From the NCBI RefSeq assembly GCF_001425025.1, contig NZ_LMDE01000012.1:248101-312100 (forward strand): a stretch of 64,000 nucleotides of DNA, in the 5' to 3' direction. The stretch is from Nocardioides sp. Root122 (GTDB lineage Bacteria; Actinomycetota; Actinomycetes; Propionibacteriales; Nocardioidaceae). Of the stretch, positions 1 through 8,534 are shown piece after piece. A program made the position numbers and the translations under genes. The stretch's first letter is position 1. Each line of letters begins with the position of its first letter. The notes under the pieces were generated by a model. It did not search any database. It was not told the DNA's origin and saw nothing but the letters and a program-made list of their open reading frames with translations.

Positions 1-429
1 TCCGGCGGAGCGACACCGCGCGAGCGCTGGGTCACCGGATCGCTGCTGCTTCTCGCGCTCACCGGCATCTGCGTCGGCACCTACGCCTGGCTCGACCCCA
101 CGGCCCCGCGGGTCCTCGCACTCCCGATGCTGGCCGCCGGCGTGGTCGTGGCCGTGCTCGGACTGGTCAGCGCCGGTCGCCGGGTCGAGCGCACCCGCTA
201 CCGGCCGGACCCGTGGCGCGCGGCCGAGCTGGTCACGGTCGCCACCGGCCTCGCGGTCGCCGTCCTCGGCTGGTGGTTCGCCCGCGAGCAGGCGGCCGTG
301 GCCTATCCCGGCGTCGACGTGGCGCCGTACCTCTCCCCGCTCGCCCTCGTCGTGGGCCTGGTCGGCCTGCTGCCCGCCGTGGCCACGCCGCTGCCGTCCA
401 CCGCGCTCTCGCGTGAGGTGGCCGCATGA
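1..429 (+). CDS. ECF transporter transmembrane T component, 5' truncated
   Basis: This is the C-terminal 142 residues of a membrane protein that begins before the window. The reading frame is open from base 1, so the internal ATG at 127 is not the true start. Three to four hydrophobic segments are visible, separated by a basic stretch (RRVERTRYRPDPWR). That arrangement resembles the end of EcfT proteins, which couple the paired ATPases to the substrate-binding S subunit. The identification rests mainly on context: the stop overlaps the ATG of a fused double ATPase by 4 nt, and an S component follows. Substrate is unknown; a vitamin is likely for this transporter class. The N-terminal part and the promoter lie outside the window. 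Confidence 0.7.
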   Translation, partial: SGGATPRERWVTGSLLLLALTGICVGTYAWLDPTAPRVLALPMLAAGVVVAVLGLVSAGRRVERTRYRPDPWRAAELVTVATGLAVAVLGWWFAREQAAVAYPGVDVAPYLSPLALVVGLVGLLPAVATPLPSTALSREVAA

Positions 430-2030
430 TCGAGCTGCGCGGGATCGGCTTCCGCTACGACCGCCACCAGGTGCTCCGCGACGTGGACCTGACGCTCGAG
501 GAGGGTGAGCTGGTCCTGGTCTCCGGGCGCACCGGCGTCGGCAAGTCGACGCTCCTCGGCGTGGTCACCGGCCTGGTGCCGCGCTTCACCGGGGGAGTCC
601 TCACCGGCGACGTCCTCCTCGACGGCGCCAGCATCGTCGACCAGCCACCCCGGGAGCGGGCGCACCTCGTCGGCTACGTCGGCCAGGACCCGCTGGCCGG
701 GTTCGTGACCGACACCGTCGAGGAGGAGCTCGCCTACGGCATGGAGCAGCTCGGGATCGCGCCGGAGACCATGCGCCGCCGGGTGGAGGAGACCCTCGAC
801 CTGCTCGGCATCGCCGACCTGCGGGCGCGCGACCTGCGGACCCTGTCCGGGGGCCAGCAGCAGCGCGTCGCCATCGGGTCGGTCCTCACCACGCACCCGC
901 GGGTGCTGGTGCTCGACGAGCCGACCTCGGCGCTCGACCCGAACGCGGCCGAGGACGTGCTGGCCACGATCACCCGCCTCGTCCACGACCTCGGCCTCAC
1001 GGTGCTGCTCGCGGAGCACCGGCTCGAGCGCGTGGTGCCGTTCGCCGACCGGATCTGCCTGGTCACCGGCGACGGCGGCATCCGCGTGGACCGTCCCGAG
1101 GCGGTGCTCGCCGACTCGCCGGTCGCCCCGCCGCTCGTCGAGCTCGGCCGGCTCGCCGGCTGGGACCCGCTGCCGCTCACGGTCCGCGACGCCCGGCGGC
1201 ACGCCCGGTCGCTGCCCGGGCTGACCCCGCCGGCGCAGCCGCCCGCCGCCGAGCAGGCCGCCGTCCTCACCGGGCGGGGGATCACCGTCGTCCACGGCGC
1301 GACCGTCGCCGTCCGCGAGGTCGACCTGACGCTCGCCGCGGGACGCGTCACGGTGCTGATGGGCCGCAACGGCTCCGGCAAGTCGAGCCTGATCTGGGCG
1401 CTCCAGGGCTCCGGGCGGCGACGCTCCGGCTCGCTCGCCGTGCGAGGCGACGACCCGGCCACGCTGACGCCCGCCCAACGGCGTACGCACGTCGGGCTGG
1501 TGCCGCAGACCGCCGCAGACCTGCTCTACCTCGAGACCGTCTCCGACGAGTGCGCCGCTGCCGACAGCGGCGCCGATGCGCACCGGGGAACCTGCCGCGA
1601 CCTGCTCGACCGGCTCGTGCCCGGGATCGACGGCACCACCCACCCCCGCGACCTCTCCGAGGGCCAGCGGCTCGCACTGGCGCTGGCGATCGTGCTGACG
1701 GCTCGGCCTCCCGTCGTCCTCCTCGACGAGCCGACCCGCGGGCTCGACTACGCCGGCAAGGGCGAGCTGGCCCGCATCGTCGCCGACCTCGCCGCCGAGG
1801 GGCACGCGGTCCTGCTGGCCACCCACGACGTCGAGTTCGCCGCGCACGTCGCCGACGAGGTCGTCGTGATGGCCGAGGGCGAGGTCGTCTCGAGCGGGCC
1901 GCCGCGCCGGGTGCTCGCCGAGTCGCCGTCGTTCGCCCCGCAGGTCACCAAGGTCCTCGGGCCGCCGTGGCTCGTGGTCGAGGAAGTGGCCGAGGCCTTG
2001 GGTCGGTCACGGCGCGAGGCCGGTCGATGA
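426..2030 (+). CDS. ECF transporter ATP-binding protein with two fused ATPase domains
   Basis: A 534-aa protein carrying two complete ABC ATPase domains in one chain, doing the job of the EcfA1/EcfA2 pair that powers uptake of a vitamin or metal. Domain 1 has Walker A (GRTGVGKST, about residue 35), signature LSGGQQQ and Walker B VLVLDEPTSALD. Domain 2 has Walker A GRNGSGKSS (about residue 313), Walker B VVLLDEPTRGLD and a changed signature, LSEGQ instead of LSGGQ, which suggests the two ATP sites are not equivalent. It overlaps the upstream T gene and the downstream S gene by 4 nt each, so the three are translationally coupled. The start ATG at 426 is set by that overlap. Confidence 0.9.
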   Translation: MIELRGIGFRYDRHQVLRDVDLTLEEGELVLVSGRTGVGKSTLLGVVTGLVPRFTGGVLTGDVLLDGASIVDQPPRERAHLVGYVGQDPLAGFVTDTVEEELAYGMEQLGIAPETMRRRVEETLDLLGIADLRARDLRTLSGGQQQRVAIGSVLTTHPRVLVLDEPTSALDPNAAEDVLATITRLVHDLGLTVLLAEHRLERVVPFADRICLVTGDGGIRVDRPEAVLADSPVAPPLVELGRLAGWDPLPLTVRDARRHARSLPGLTPPAQPPAAEQAAVLTGRGITVVHGATVAVREVDLTLAAGRVTVLMGRNGSGKSSLIWALQGSGRRRSGSLAVRGDDPATLTPAQRRTHVGLVPQTAADLLYLETVSDECAAADSGADAHRGTCRDLLDRLVPGIDGTTHPRDLSEGQRLALALAIVLTARPPVVLLDEPTRGLDYAGKGELARIVADLAAEGHAVLLATHDVEFAAHVADEVVVMAEGEVVSSGPPRRVLAESPSFAPQVTKVLGPPWLVVEEVAEALGRSRREAGR

Positions 2031-2821
2031 GCACCCCCGTCGCCCTGCCGATCGGCCGCCGCACGGCGCTCGTGCTCGCCCTCGCCTCGGCGGCCGGCCT
2101 GATGATGCTCTGCTGGCCGCTGCTCCTCGACGCCCAGCCCGGCCAGCGGGTGGAGCCGCCGTTCCTGTTCCTCGCGCTGCTGCCGCTCGTGATGGTCGTG
2201 GTGCTCGCCGAGATGGGGGAGGGCGGCATGGACTCGCGCGTCCTGGCCGTCCTCGGTGTGCTGTCGGCCATCAACGCGGTGCTGCGCGGCCTCGGCGCGG
2301 GCACGGCCGGCATCGAGCTGGTGTTCTTCCTGCTGGTGCTGGCGGGCCGGGTGTTCGGTGCGGGCTTCGGCTTCGCCCTCGGCTGCACGTCGCTCTTCGC
2401 CTCGGCGCTCCTCACGGCCGGCGTCGGTCCGTGGCTGCCGTTCCAGATGATCTGCTCGGCCTGGGTCGGGATGGGTGCGGGGCTCCTGCCCCGCCGCGTC
2501 GGCGGACGGGCAGAGATCGCGATGCTCGTCGGCTACGCCGTGCTGGCGTCGTACCTCTACGGGCTGCTGATGAACCTCAGCTCGTGGCCGTTCACCCTCG
2601 GCATCGTGGTGCCGGGGCACGAGGGCTCACTGGCGTACGTCGCCGGGGCGCCGGTGCTCGAGAACGCCCACCGGTTCCTGGTCTACTCGCTGCTCACCTC
2701 GACCGGAGGCTGGGACACCGGGCGTGCCATCACCACCGCGGTCGCGATCGTCGTGCTCGGCCCGGCCATCCTGACCACGCTGCGCCGCGCGGCCCGCCGC
2801 GCTGTGGTCAGGGCTGGATGA
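2027..2821 (+). CDS. ECF transporter S component (substrate-binding membrane subunit)
   Basis: A 264-aa integral membrane protein with about six hydrophobic segments. It follows a T component and a fused double ATPase with an ATGA overlap, as expected for the substrate-specific S subunit of a group I ECF transporter. The start at ATG 2027 follows from that overlap. S components are short, diverse membrane proteins, and I cannot name the vitamin from the sequence; no riboswitch is visible, though the operon start is outside the window. The 3' end overlaps the convergent PQQ-type dehydrogenase gene by 14 bp, leaving no room for a separate terminator between them. Confidence 0.7.
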   Translation: MSTPVALPIGRRTALVLALASAAGLMMLCWPLLLDAQPGQRVEPPFLFLALLPLVMVVVLAEMGEGGMDSRVLAVLGVLSAINAVLRGLGAGTAGIELVFFLLVLAGRVFGAGFGFALGCTSLFASALLTAGVGPWLPFQMICSAWVGMGAGLLPRRVGGRAEIAMLVGYAVLASYLYGLLMNLSSWPFTLGIVVPGHEGSLAYVAGAPVLENAHRFLVYSLLTSTGGWDTGRAITTAVAIVVLGPAILTTLRRAARRAVVRAG

Positions 2822-3953
2822 CGATGATGCGGTCGTCGTCGTCCGTCGGGGTGCCGCGGCCGTCGCGGTTGGAGGTCGTGACCCAGACCGTCCCGTCCGG
2901 GGCTGCGGCCACGGTCCGCAGCCGGCCGTAGTCGCCGGTGAAGAACGCGCGCGGGTCCGACGCCCTCCCGTCGGCCGAGACGTCGATGCGCCACAGCCGC
3001 TGACCGCGCAGGCCCGCCATCCACAGGTGGCCGTCCACCCACGCGAGCCCGCTGGGGGAGGCCTCCTCGACGGGCCACACCAGCTGCGGGTCAATGAAGT
3101 CGCTGCCGCCGCTGCGCCCCTCGAACCGGGGCCAGCCGTAGTTGCCCCCCTTCTCGACCAGGTTGAGCTCGTCCCACGAGGAGTCGCCGAACTCCGAGGC
3201 CCAGAGCCGGCCCTGGTCGTCCCACGCCAGGCCCTGCACGTTGCGGTGGCCGAGCGACCAGACGGGGGACTCGGGGTCGGGGTTGCCGGGGGCGGGCTCG
3301 CCGTCGGTGGTGATCCGCAGGATCTTGCCGGCGAGGCTGGCGGGGTCCTGGGCCAGGTCGGGATTGCCGGTCTCGCCCGTGGTGACGTAGAGGTAGCCGT
3401 CGGGTCCGAACGCCAGCCGCCCACCGTCGTGGATGAACCCCTTCGGGATCCCGTCCAGGACCACGGCCGGCTCGCCGAGGGTGTCGCCGTCGAGCTCGGC
3501 CGCGACCACGCGGTTGTCGCTCTCGGTGGTGAGGTAGAAGTAGAGAGTCCGGTCGCTGGCGAAGTCCGGGGACACCGCGACGCCCAGCAGCCCGGCCTCG
3601 CCCTCGGCGACGGACCCGGCGATCTCGCCGACCTCGCTCGAGGCGCCGTCCTCGCCGACGCGCAGCACGCGGCCCGACATCCGCTCGGTGACGACCGCGT
3701 CGCCGTCGGGGAGGGAGGCGACGCCCCACGGCACCTCGAGCCGGTCGACCAGGACGCCCTCGACCTCCGGTGAGGTGCTCGCGGCGCCGCCGGCCGACTC
3801 GCTCCTGCTCGGCGTCGGCTGGCTCGGCAGGTCGGTCGGCTGCGTCGTGGAGGGGATCGGGTCGGCGGTGTCGCCCGCGCACCCGGTCGCGGCCGCCAGC
3901 GTCAGGGCGAGCGCGCCGACAGTGAGTCCCGGTCGCCTGGCCGCGCTCGTCAT
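2808..3953 (-). CDS. PQQ-dependent sugar dehydrogenase-like lipoprotein
   Basis: A 381-aa exported protein. The N terminus (MTSAARRPGLTVGALALTLA) ends in a lipobox-like AATGC, so it is probably anchored outside the membrane by a lipid. A Ser/Thr/Pro-rich linker follows, then a six-bladed propeller of the soluble glucose/sorbosone dehydrogenase (GSDH, YliI) family. Family landmarks are visible: PWGVASLPDG near the start, GEAGLLGVAVSPDF, YVTTGETGN and GHRNVQGLAWD. Members oxidise aldose sugars with PQQ in the periplasm; actinobacterial members are mostly uncharacterised, so substrate and cofactor are inference. The ATG at 3951-3953 overlaps the stop of the EamA exporter upstream by 4 nt, so the two are probably co-transcribed. 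Confidence 0.85.
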   Translation of the reverse strand: MTSAARRPGLTVGALALTLAAATGCAGDTADPIPSTTQPTDLPSQPTPSRSESAGGAASTSPEVEGVLVDRLEVPWGVASLPDGDAVVTERMSGRVLRVGEDGASSEVGEIAGSVAEGEAGLLGVAVSPDFASDRTLYFYLTTESDNRVVAAELDGDTLGEPAVVLDGIPKGFIHDGGRLAFGPDGYLYVTTGETGNPDLAQDPASLAGKILRITTDGEPAPGNPDPESPVWSLGHRNVQGLAWDDQGRLWASEFGDSSWDELNLVEKGGNYGWPRFEGRSGGSDFIDPQLVWPVEEASPSGLAWVDGHLWMAGLRGQRLWRIDVSADGRASDPRAFFTGDYGRLRTVAAAPDGTVWVTTSNRDGRGTPTDDDDRIIVIQP

Positions 3954-4849
3954 GTCGCCAGTGTGCCGGGTGCCGCCGAATGCTCGGACGGGTGCTCGCC
4001 GGGCGCCGAGCCCGACCGCGTGGCCCCGATGGAGGCGACGACCACGCAGCCGATGGCGAGCCACTGGACCGGTGCGAGGGTCTCGTGGAGCACCACGATC
4101 GCGGCGAGCGCGGCTGCCGCCGGCTCGAGGCTCATCAGGATCCCGAACACGGCGGGGCGCAGGCTGCGCAGGGCGACGAGCTCGCAGCTGTAGGGGATGA
4201 CCGAGCTCAGCAGGCCGACCAGGGCGCCGATGAGGAGGATCCGGGCGTCCCACAGGCCGGAGCCGGCGGTGAGGAGCGCGGGCAGCGTCATCCCGGCGGC
4301 GGCGACGAGACTGGCGACCGCGAGGCCGTCGAAGCCCGCCCAGCGACGCCCGGTGCTCGCGCTGAGCAGGATGTACGCCGCCCACGCGGCGCCGGCGAGC
4401 AGGGCGTACGCGACGCCGAGCACGTCGAGGTCGGTCCGCTCGAGCCCGAGGAGGGCGACGCCCGCCCCGGCCAGCAGCACCCACACGACGTCGCGGGCGT
4501 GGCGCGACCCGAGCACGGCCAGCGTCAGCGGCCCGATGAACTCGATCGTCACCGCGATTCCCAGCGGGATGCGCGAGAAGGACTGGTAGATCGCCCAGTT
4601 CATCGTGGCCAGGCTGAGGCCGAACCCGACGACGACCACCCAGTCGGCGCGGGAGCGCCCGACGAGCCTCGGCCGCGCGACCGCCGCGAGGACCAGCGCG
4701 CTCGTGACGAGGCGGAGCCAGACCATCGCGGTCGGCGAGATCTCGCCGAAGAGGCCCTTGGCGATGGCGGCGCCCAGCTGCACCGAGAGGATGCCGACCA
4801 GGACCAGCCCGACCGGTCCGAGCAGCGAGCGGCTCGGTCGATCGGTCAC
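3950..4849 (-). CDS. EamA/RhtA-type metabolite exporter
   Basis: A 299-aa inner-membrane protein with ten predicted membrane segments arranged as two EamA repeats, the fold of drug/metabolite exporters. It resembles the RhtA branch, which exports threonine and homoserine (MVWLRLVTSALVL and the conserved IEFIGPLTLAVLGSR segment). Substrate is not determinable here. The GTG start at 4849 sits 6 nt after a TAGGCT element (4856-4861, reverse strand) with no ribosome binding site, suggesting a leaderless mRNA. The first three bases of that element are also the TAG stop of the PadR gene upstream. It overlaps the sugar dehydrogenase gene downstream by 4 nt. Confidence 0.8.
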   Translation of the reverse strand: MTDRPSRSLLGPVGLVLVGILSVQLGAAIAKGLFGEISPTAMVWLRLVTSALVLAAVARPRLVGRSRADWVVVVGFGLSLATMNWAIYQSFSRIPLGIAVTIEFIGPLTLAVLGSRHARDVVWVLLAGAGVALLGLERTDLDVLGVAYALLAGAAWAAYILLSASTGRRWAGFDGLAVASLVAAAGMTLPALLTAGSGLWDARILLIGALVGLLSSVIPYSCELVALRSLRPAVFGILMSLEPAAAALAAIVVLHETLAPVQWLAIGCVVVASIGATRSGSAPGEHPSEHSAAPGTLAT

Positions 4850-4855
4850 CGGGGC

Positions 4856-4861
4856 AGCCTA
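4856..4861 (-). promoter_or_regulatory. -10 element TAGGCT of the EamA gene, overlapping the PadR stop
   Basis: On the reverse strand TAGGCT lies exactly 6 nt before the GTG start of the EamA gene, the spacing seen at many other genes here. Its TAG is the stop codon of the PadR gene. The position implies transcription starting at or next to the start codon. No clear -35 box was found. Confidence 0.55.
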
Positions 4862-5440
4862 TGCAGTCGCCTCGTCCGGATCCGCGTCGGTCTCACCGAG
4901 GCTGTCCAGCGCGCGACGTGCGTGCCGGGACTCGGCGGCGAAGTAGTCCAGGCCCCAGTCGGCGACCAGCGAAGGGAAGCGGAACGGGTCGCCGGGCTGG
5001 TCGGCGCCGCGCAGCGCCTCGCGCACCTCGCCGAGGTCCGCGCGCGCCGCGTCGAGCTCGGCCAGGTAGTCGTGCAGCATCGCCCGGGTCTGCTCGGGCT
5101 CGGTCGCGTGCCCGATGAGCAGCCGGAGCAGCACGGTGTGCTTGAGGACCGGGAACCCGGCCGGCGTGCCGTCCATCCACGCCCGCAGCGCCGCCTGTCC
5201 GTCCTCCGTGATGGCGTACGACGTCACCTCGCGGCCGCCCTCCTGACGGGCGTCGGCCCGCACCAGGCCGTGGTCGGTGAGCCGGCGCAGCTCGGTGTAG
5301 ATCTGGCTCATGGCGGGGGAGACCCAGTAGAAGCGCAGCGTGACGTCGGCGCGCTGCTTGATCTCGTACCCCGTCAGCTCGTCGCCGAAGGTGAGGAGGC
5401 CGAGGATCGCATATCCGGTCACCGGGATGTCTTGACTCAT
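4859..5440 (-). CDS. PadR family transcriptional regulator
   Basis: A 193-aa protein with an N-terminal winged helix of the PadR family (YAILGLLTFGDELTGYEIKQR, then SQIYTELRRLTDHGLV) and a C-terminal helical dimerisation region, so it belongs to the longer PadR subgroup. PadR proteins typically repress a neighbouring drug-efflux or stress gene until a small aromatic or drug ligand binds. Here it is transcribed divergently from a DrrAB-type ABC exporter with 82 bp between the two starts, so that exporter is its likely target. The ATG at 5440 lies 9 nt after a TACTCT element, and an inverted repeat (5459-5471) falls in the promoter. The target assignment is inference from position. Confidence 0.85.
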   Translation of the reverse strand: MSQDIPVTGYAILGLLTFGDELTGYEIKQRADVTLRFYWVSPAMSQIYTELRRLTDHGLVRADARQEGGREVTSYAITEDGQAALRAWMDGTPAGFPVLKHTVLLRLLIGHATEPEQTRAMLHDYLAELDAARADLGEVREALRGADQPGDPFRFPSLVADWGLDYFAAESRHARRALDSLGETDADPDEATA

Positions 5441-5446
5441 CTCGTC

Positions 5447-5479
5447 ACGAGAGTAGTGTTCCTAATCGGAATAGTCACG
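5447..5479. promoter_or_regulatory. Divergent padR/drrA-like promoter region with inverted repeat
   Basis: The 82-bp gap between the two starts contains an inverted repeat, TTCC-5 nt-GGAA, at 5459-5471. On the reverse strand it lies between a TGACTA box and TACTCT, a plausible -35/-10 pair for padR with a 16-nt spacer. A dimeric repressor bound there would block padR and could also affect the exporter. Operator assignment to PadR is inference; the repeat does not match the ATGT-8 nt-ACAT pattern reported for classical PadR sites. Confidence 0.4.
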
Positions 5480-5522
5480 TAGGCGGTGACGACGCAGTGG
5501 ACGCCGAGCAGGGGGAGACTCA

Positions 5523-6539
5523 GTGGCGCACGATCACGCGATCGAGGCGATCGACCTCGTCAAGGAGTTCGGCGAGACGAGGGCCGTCGACGGTGTCAGC
5601 TTCGCGGTGCCGCCGGGGTCCGTGCTCGGCCTCCTGGGGCCCAACGGTGCCGGCAAGACGACCACGGTCAGGATGATGACGACCCTGACCCGACCAACCC
5701 GTGGCACCGCGCGGGTCGCCGGGCACGACGTGCTCGACGACCCGGCAGCCGTCCGCCGGTCGATGGGGCTGACCGGCCAGTCGGCCACCGTCGACGAGCT
5801 GCTCACCGGACGTGAGAACCTCTGGCTCATCGGCAGCCTCTACGGGCTCGACCGGCGCACGATCGACCGGGTCGCCGGCGAGCTGCTCGAGCGCTTCTCG
5901 CTCACGGAGGCCGCCAACCGGGTGGTGAAGACCTACTCCGGCGGCATGCGCCGCCGGCTCGACCTCGCGGTGAGCCTGGTGGCCACGCCGCCGGTGCTCT
6001 TCCTCGACGAGCCGACGACCGGCCTCGACCCACGCAGCCGGGTCGAGCTCTGGGACGTGCTGCGCGACCTCGTCGAGGACGGCACGACGCTCCTCCTGAC
6101 CACGCAATACCTCGAGGAGGCCGACCAGCTCGCCGACGACATCGTCGTGATCGACCGGGGCACCGTCATCGCGCAGGGCACACCGCTGCAGCTCAAGGAC
6201 GCCTCGGGCAAGGCCGCGCTCGTCGTCACCGTCTCCCGCCCCGACGACCTGGCGGCCGCGGTCGAGCGGGTGCGCGGCGCGGGTCTCGAGGCGCACGTCG
6301 AGGAGGCGGCACGGCGGATCACCGCTCCGGCCGACGGCCTCTCGGACGTCACCCGGATCGCGGCGCTCTTCGACGGCGGCGGCATCGAGATCGACGACCT
6401 CGGCCTGCAGCGGCCCAGCCTCGACGACGTGTTCCTCCACCTCACCGGGCACCGGGCCGACGACGTCGCCCTCGATCCCGACTCCGATCCCGGCTCCGAT
6501 CCCCGCCAGGACCCGTCGCGCGCGGAGGTGCGCGCATGA
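5523..6539 (+). CDS. Daunorubicin-resistance type ABC transporter ATPase
   Basis: A 338-aa ATPase of the DrrA family. It carries Walker A (GPNGAGKTT, about residue 43), the signature YSGGMRRRLDLA, Walker B LFLDEPTTGLDPRSR and the long C-terminal domain typical of DrrA proteins. With the adjacent DrrB-like permease it should form an ATP-driven exporter of hydrophobic drugs or lipids; the substrate is unknown. The GTG start at 5523 is supported by a purine-rich GGGGGAGA at 5511-5518. The last 30 or so residues contain a repeated Asp-Pro-Ser pattern (DPDSDPGSDPRQDPS) not needed for the fold. The gene overlaps the permease by 4 nt and is divergent from a PadR regulator. Confidence 0.9.
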   Translation: MAHDHAIEAIDLVKEFGETRAVDGVSFAVPPGSVLGLLGPNGAGKTTTVRMMTTLTRPTRGTARVAGHDVLDDPAAVRRSMGLTGQSATVDELLTGRENLWLIGSLYGLDRRTIDRVAGELLERFSLTEAANRVVKTYSGGMRRRLDLAVSLVATPPVLFLDEPTTGLDPRSRVELWDVLRDLVEDGTTLLLTTQYLEEADQLADDIVVIDRGTVIAQGTPLQLKDASGKAALVVTVSRPDDLAAAVERVRGAGLEAHVEEAARRITAPADGLSDVTRIAALFDGGGIEIDDLGLQRPSLDDVFLHLTGHRADDVALDPDSDPGSDPRQDPSRAEVRA

Positions 6540-7375
6540 GCCACACGACCCACGGTGCGATCGAGCGCCCGGAGATCCGGCACACCTCGCTGTGGCACCA
6601 GTCGGTGACGATCTTCCGGCGCAACCTGATCCACATCAAGCGGATGCCGGAGATGCTGCTCGACGTCACCATCCAGCCCGTGATGTTCGTCCTGCTGTTC
6701 GCCTACGTCTTCGGCGGGGCGATCGCGGTCTCGGCGCCGACGGGCTACCGCGAGTGGCTGCTCGGCGGGATCATGGGCCAGACGATCGCCTTCGCCTCGT
6801 TCGTCGTGGCGATAGGCCTCACCGCCGACATCGACAAGGGCATCGTGGACCGGTTCCGGTCGCTGCCGATCAACCCCGCCGCGATCCTCGTCGGGCGCAG
6901 CATGTCGAGCATCACCCACTCGTTCATCGGCATCATCGTGATGTCGCTGACCGGCCTGGTCGTCGGCTGGCGCATCCGCGGCTCGGTCCTCGACGCTCTG
7001 GCGGCCTACGGGCTCCTGCTGCTCTGGGGCTTCGCGATGGTCTGGGTCGGCATCCTCGTCGGCTCGGCGATGCGCTCGGTCGAGGCGGTGAACGGCGTCA
7101 TGTTCACCACGATGTTCCCGCTGACGTTCCTCTCCAACGCCTTCGCCCCGCCGGAGGCGATGGGGCCGGTGCTGCGTGCGATCGCGGAGTGGAACCCGAT
7201 CTCGGCGCTCGTGCAGGCCGTCCGCGAGCTGTGGGGCAACACCGGCCCGGCACCGGCCGACGCCCACCTGCCGATGCAGCACCCGGCGCTGTTCACCGTG
7301 CTGTGGACGGTGGCGATCACCGCCGTCGTCGCGCCGCTCGCACTGAAGGTGTTCCGGAACCGCACGATGCAATGA
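6536..7375 (+). CDS. DrrB-type ABC-2 transporter permease
   Basis: A 279-aa membrane protein of the ABC-2 type with six predicted membrane segments after a soluble N terminus. Landmarks of the DrrB branch are present: ITIFRRNL-like start (VTIFRRNLIHIKRMPEMLLD), VMFVLLFAYVFGGAI, and the NAFAPPEAMGPVLRAIAEWNPISALVQAVRELWG motif region before the last helix. It is the membrane partner of the ATPase encoded immediately upstream, with an ATGA overlap. Together they are expected to export a drug or lipid under PadR control. No other transport gene follows; the next ORF has its own ribosome binding site. Confidence 0.88.
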   Translation: MSHTTHGAIERPEIRHTSLWHQSVTIFRRNLIHIKRMPEMLLDVTIQPVMFVLLFAYVFGGAIAVSAPTGYREWLLGGIMGQTIAFASFVVAIGLTADIDKGIVDRFRSLPINPAAILVGRSMSSITHSFIGIIVMSLTGLVVGWRIRGSVLDALAAYGLLLLWGFAMVWVGILVGSAMRSVEAVNGVMFTTMFPLTFLSNAFAPPEAMGPVLRAIAEWNPISALVQAVRELWGNTGPAPADAHLPMQHPALFTVLWTVAITAVVAPLALKVFRNRTMQ

Positions 7376-7410
7376 CCAGCCGTTGGTCGACCAGATCCGA
7401 AGGAGCTCTC

Positions 7411-8502
7411 ATGTCGCGCACGCTGCTGATGGTCGGGACCCGCAAGGGCATGTGGCTCGGGACCTCCGACGAGGCCCGCACCACCTGGGAGTGGACGGGC
7501 CCGCACTTCCCGATGGAGGAGGTCTACTCCGTCATGATCGACACCCGCGGCGACTCTCCGCGGCTGCTCGCCGGCGCCTCGTCGAGCTGGCTCGGCCCGC
7601 AGGTGTGGCGCTCGGACGACCTGGGCGCGACCTGGGACGAGACCCCCAACGGCGCTGCGCGCTTCCCCGAGGACACCGGCGCGACGCTCGCCCGGGTGTG
7701 GCAGCTGCAGCCCGGCTTCGAGGACGACGTGGTGTGGGCGGGCACCGAGCCGGGTGCGATCTTCCGCTCGACCGACCGCGGCGAGACCTTCGAGCTCGTC
7801 CGTGGCCTGTGGGACCACCCGCACCGGCCGGAGTGGAACGAGGGCTTCGGCGGCCAGGCCTTCCACACGATCCTGCCCGACCCCCGCGACGGCGAGCGCG
7901 TGCTCGCCGCCCTCTCGACCGGCGGGGTGTACGCCACCTCCGACGGGGGTGCGTCGTGGGCCCCGTCCAACTCGGGGGTGAAGGCGGAGTTCTTCCCCGG
8001 CGAGCGCAACTACCCCGAGTTCGGCCAGTGCGTGCACAAGGTCGCCCGCGACTCGGCCGACCCCGACCGGCTCTACCTCCAGAACCACGGCGGGGTCTAC
8101 CGCTCCGACGACGGCGGCGCCAGCTGGCAGGACATCGCTCCCGGGCTGCCGACCGAGTTCGGCTTCGCGATGGTCGCCCACCCGCACCGGGCCGACACGG
8201 CCTACAACTTCCCCATCACCGGCGCCGAGGCCCGGTGGCCGGTCGATGGCAAGGCCCGCGTCTACCGCACCACCGACGCCGGCTCGTCGTGGGAGCCGCT
8301 CGGCGACGGCGCGCTGCCCGACGGCTACTTCACCGCGGTGATGCGCGACGCGATGTGCGTCGACGACCACGAGCAGGTGGGGCTCTACTTCGGCGGGCGC
8401 AACGGTGGCGTGTGGGCCTCGCCCGACGAGGGCGGCTCGTGGCAGGAGATCCACAAGGACCTGCCGGACGTGCTCGTCGTACGCGCCGCGCAGATCCCCT
8501 GA
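7411..8502 (+). CDS. BNR/sortilin-like beta-propeller protein
   Basis: A 363-aa protein made of repeated propeller blades with Asp-box-like motifs (SDDLGATWDE, STDRGETFE, SDGGASW, SDDGGASWQD, TTDAGSSWEP, SPDEGGSWQE). This is the pattern of sialidase or VPS10-type BNR repeats. It has no signal peptide and no sialidase catalytic residues that I can recognise, so a hydrolase activity should not be assumed. Close homologues are usually annotated only as exo-alpha-sialidase-like or glycosyl hydrolase. The ATG at 7411 has a good ribosome binding site (AAGGAG, 7400-7405). It follows the DrrAB-type exporter by 35 nt and could be in the same transcript. Function unknown. Confidence 0.75.
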   Translation: MSRTLLMVGTRKGMWLGTSDEARTTWEWTGPHFPMEEVYSVMIDTRGDSPRLLAGASSSWLGPQVWRSDDLGATWDETPNGAARFPEDTGATLARVWQLQPGFEDDVVWAGTEPGAIFRSTDRGETFELVRGLWDHPHRPEWNEGFGGQAFHTILPDPRDGERVLAALSTGGVYATSDGGASWAPSNSGVKAEFFPGERNYPEFGQCVHKVARDSADPDRLYLQNHGGVYRSDDGGASWQDIAPGLPTEFGFAMVAHPHRADTAYNFPITGAEARWPVDGKARVYRTTDAGSSWEPLGDGALPDGYFTAVMRDAMCVDDHEQVGLYFGGRNGGVWASPDEGGSWQEIHKDLPDVLVVRAAQIP

Positions 8503-8534
8503 CGGTCCCCGGACCGGGGTCTACGCTCGGTGAC

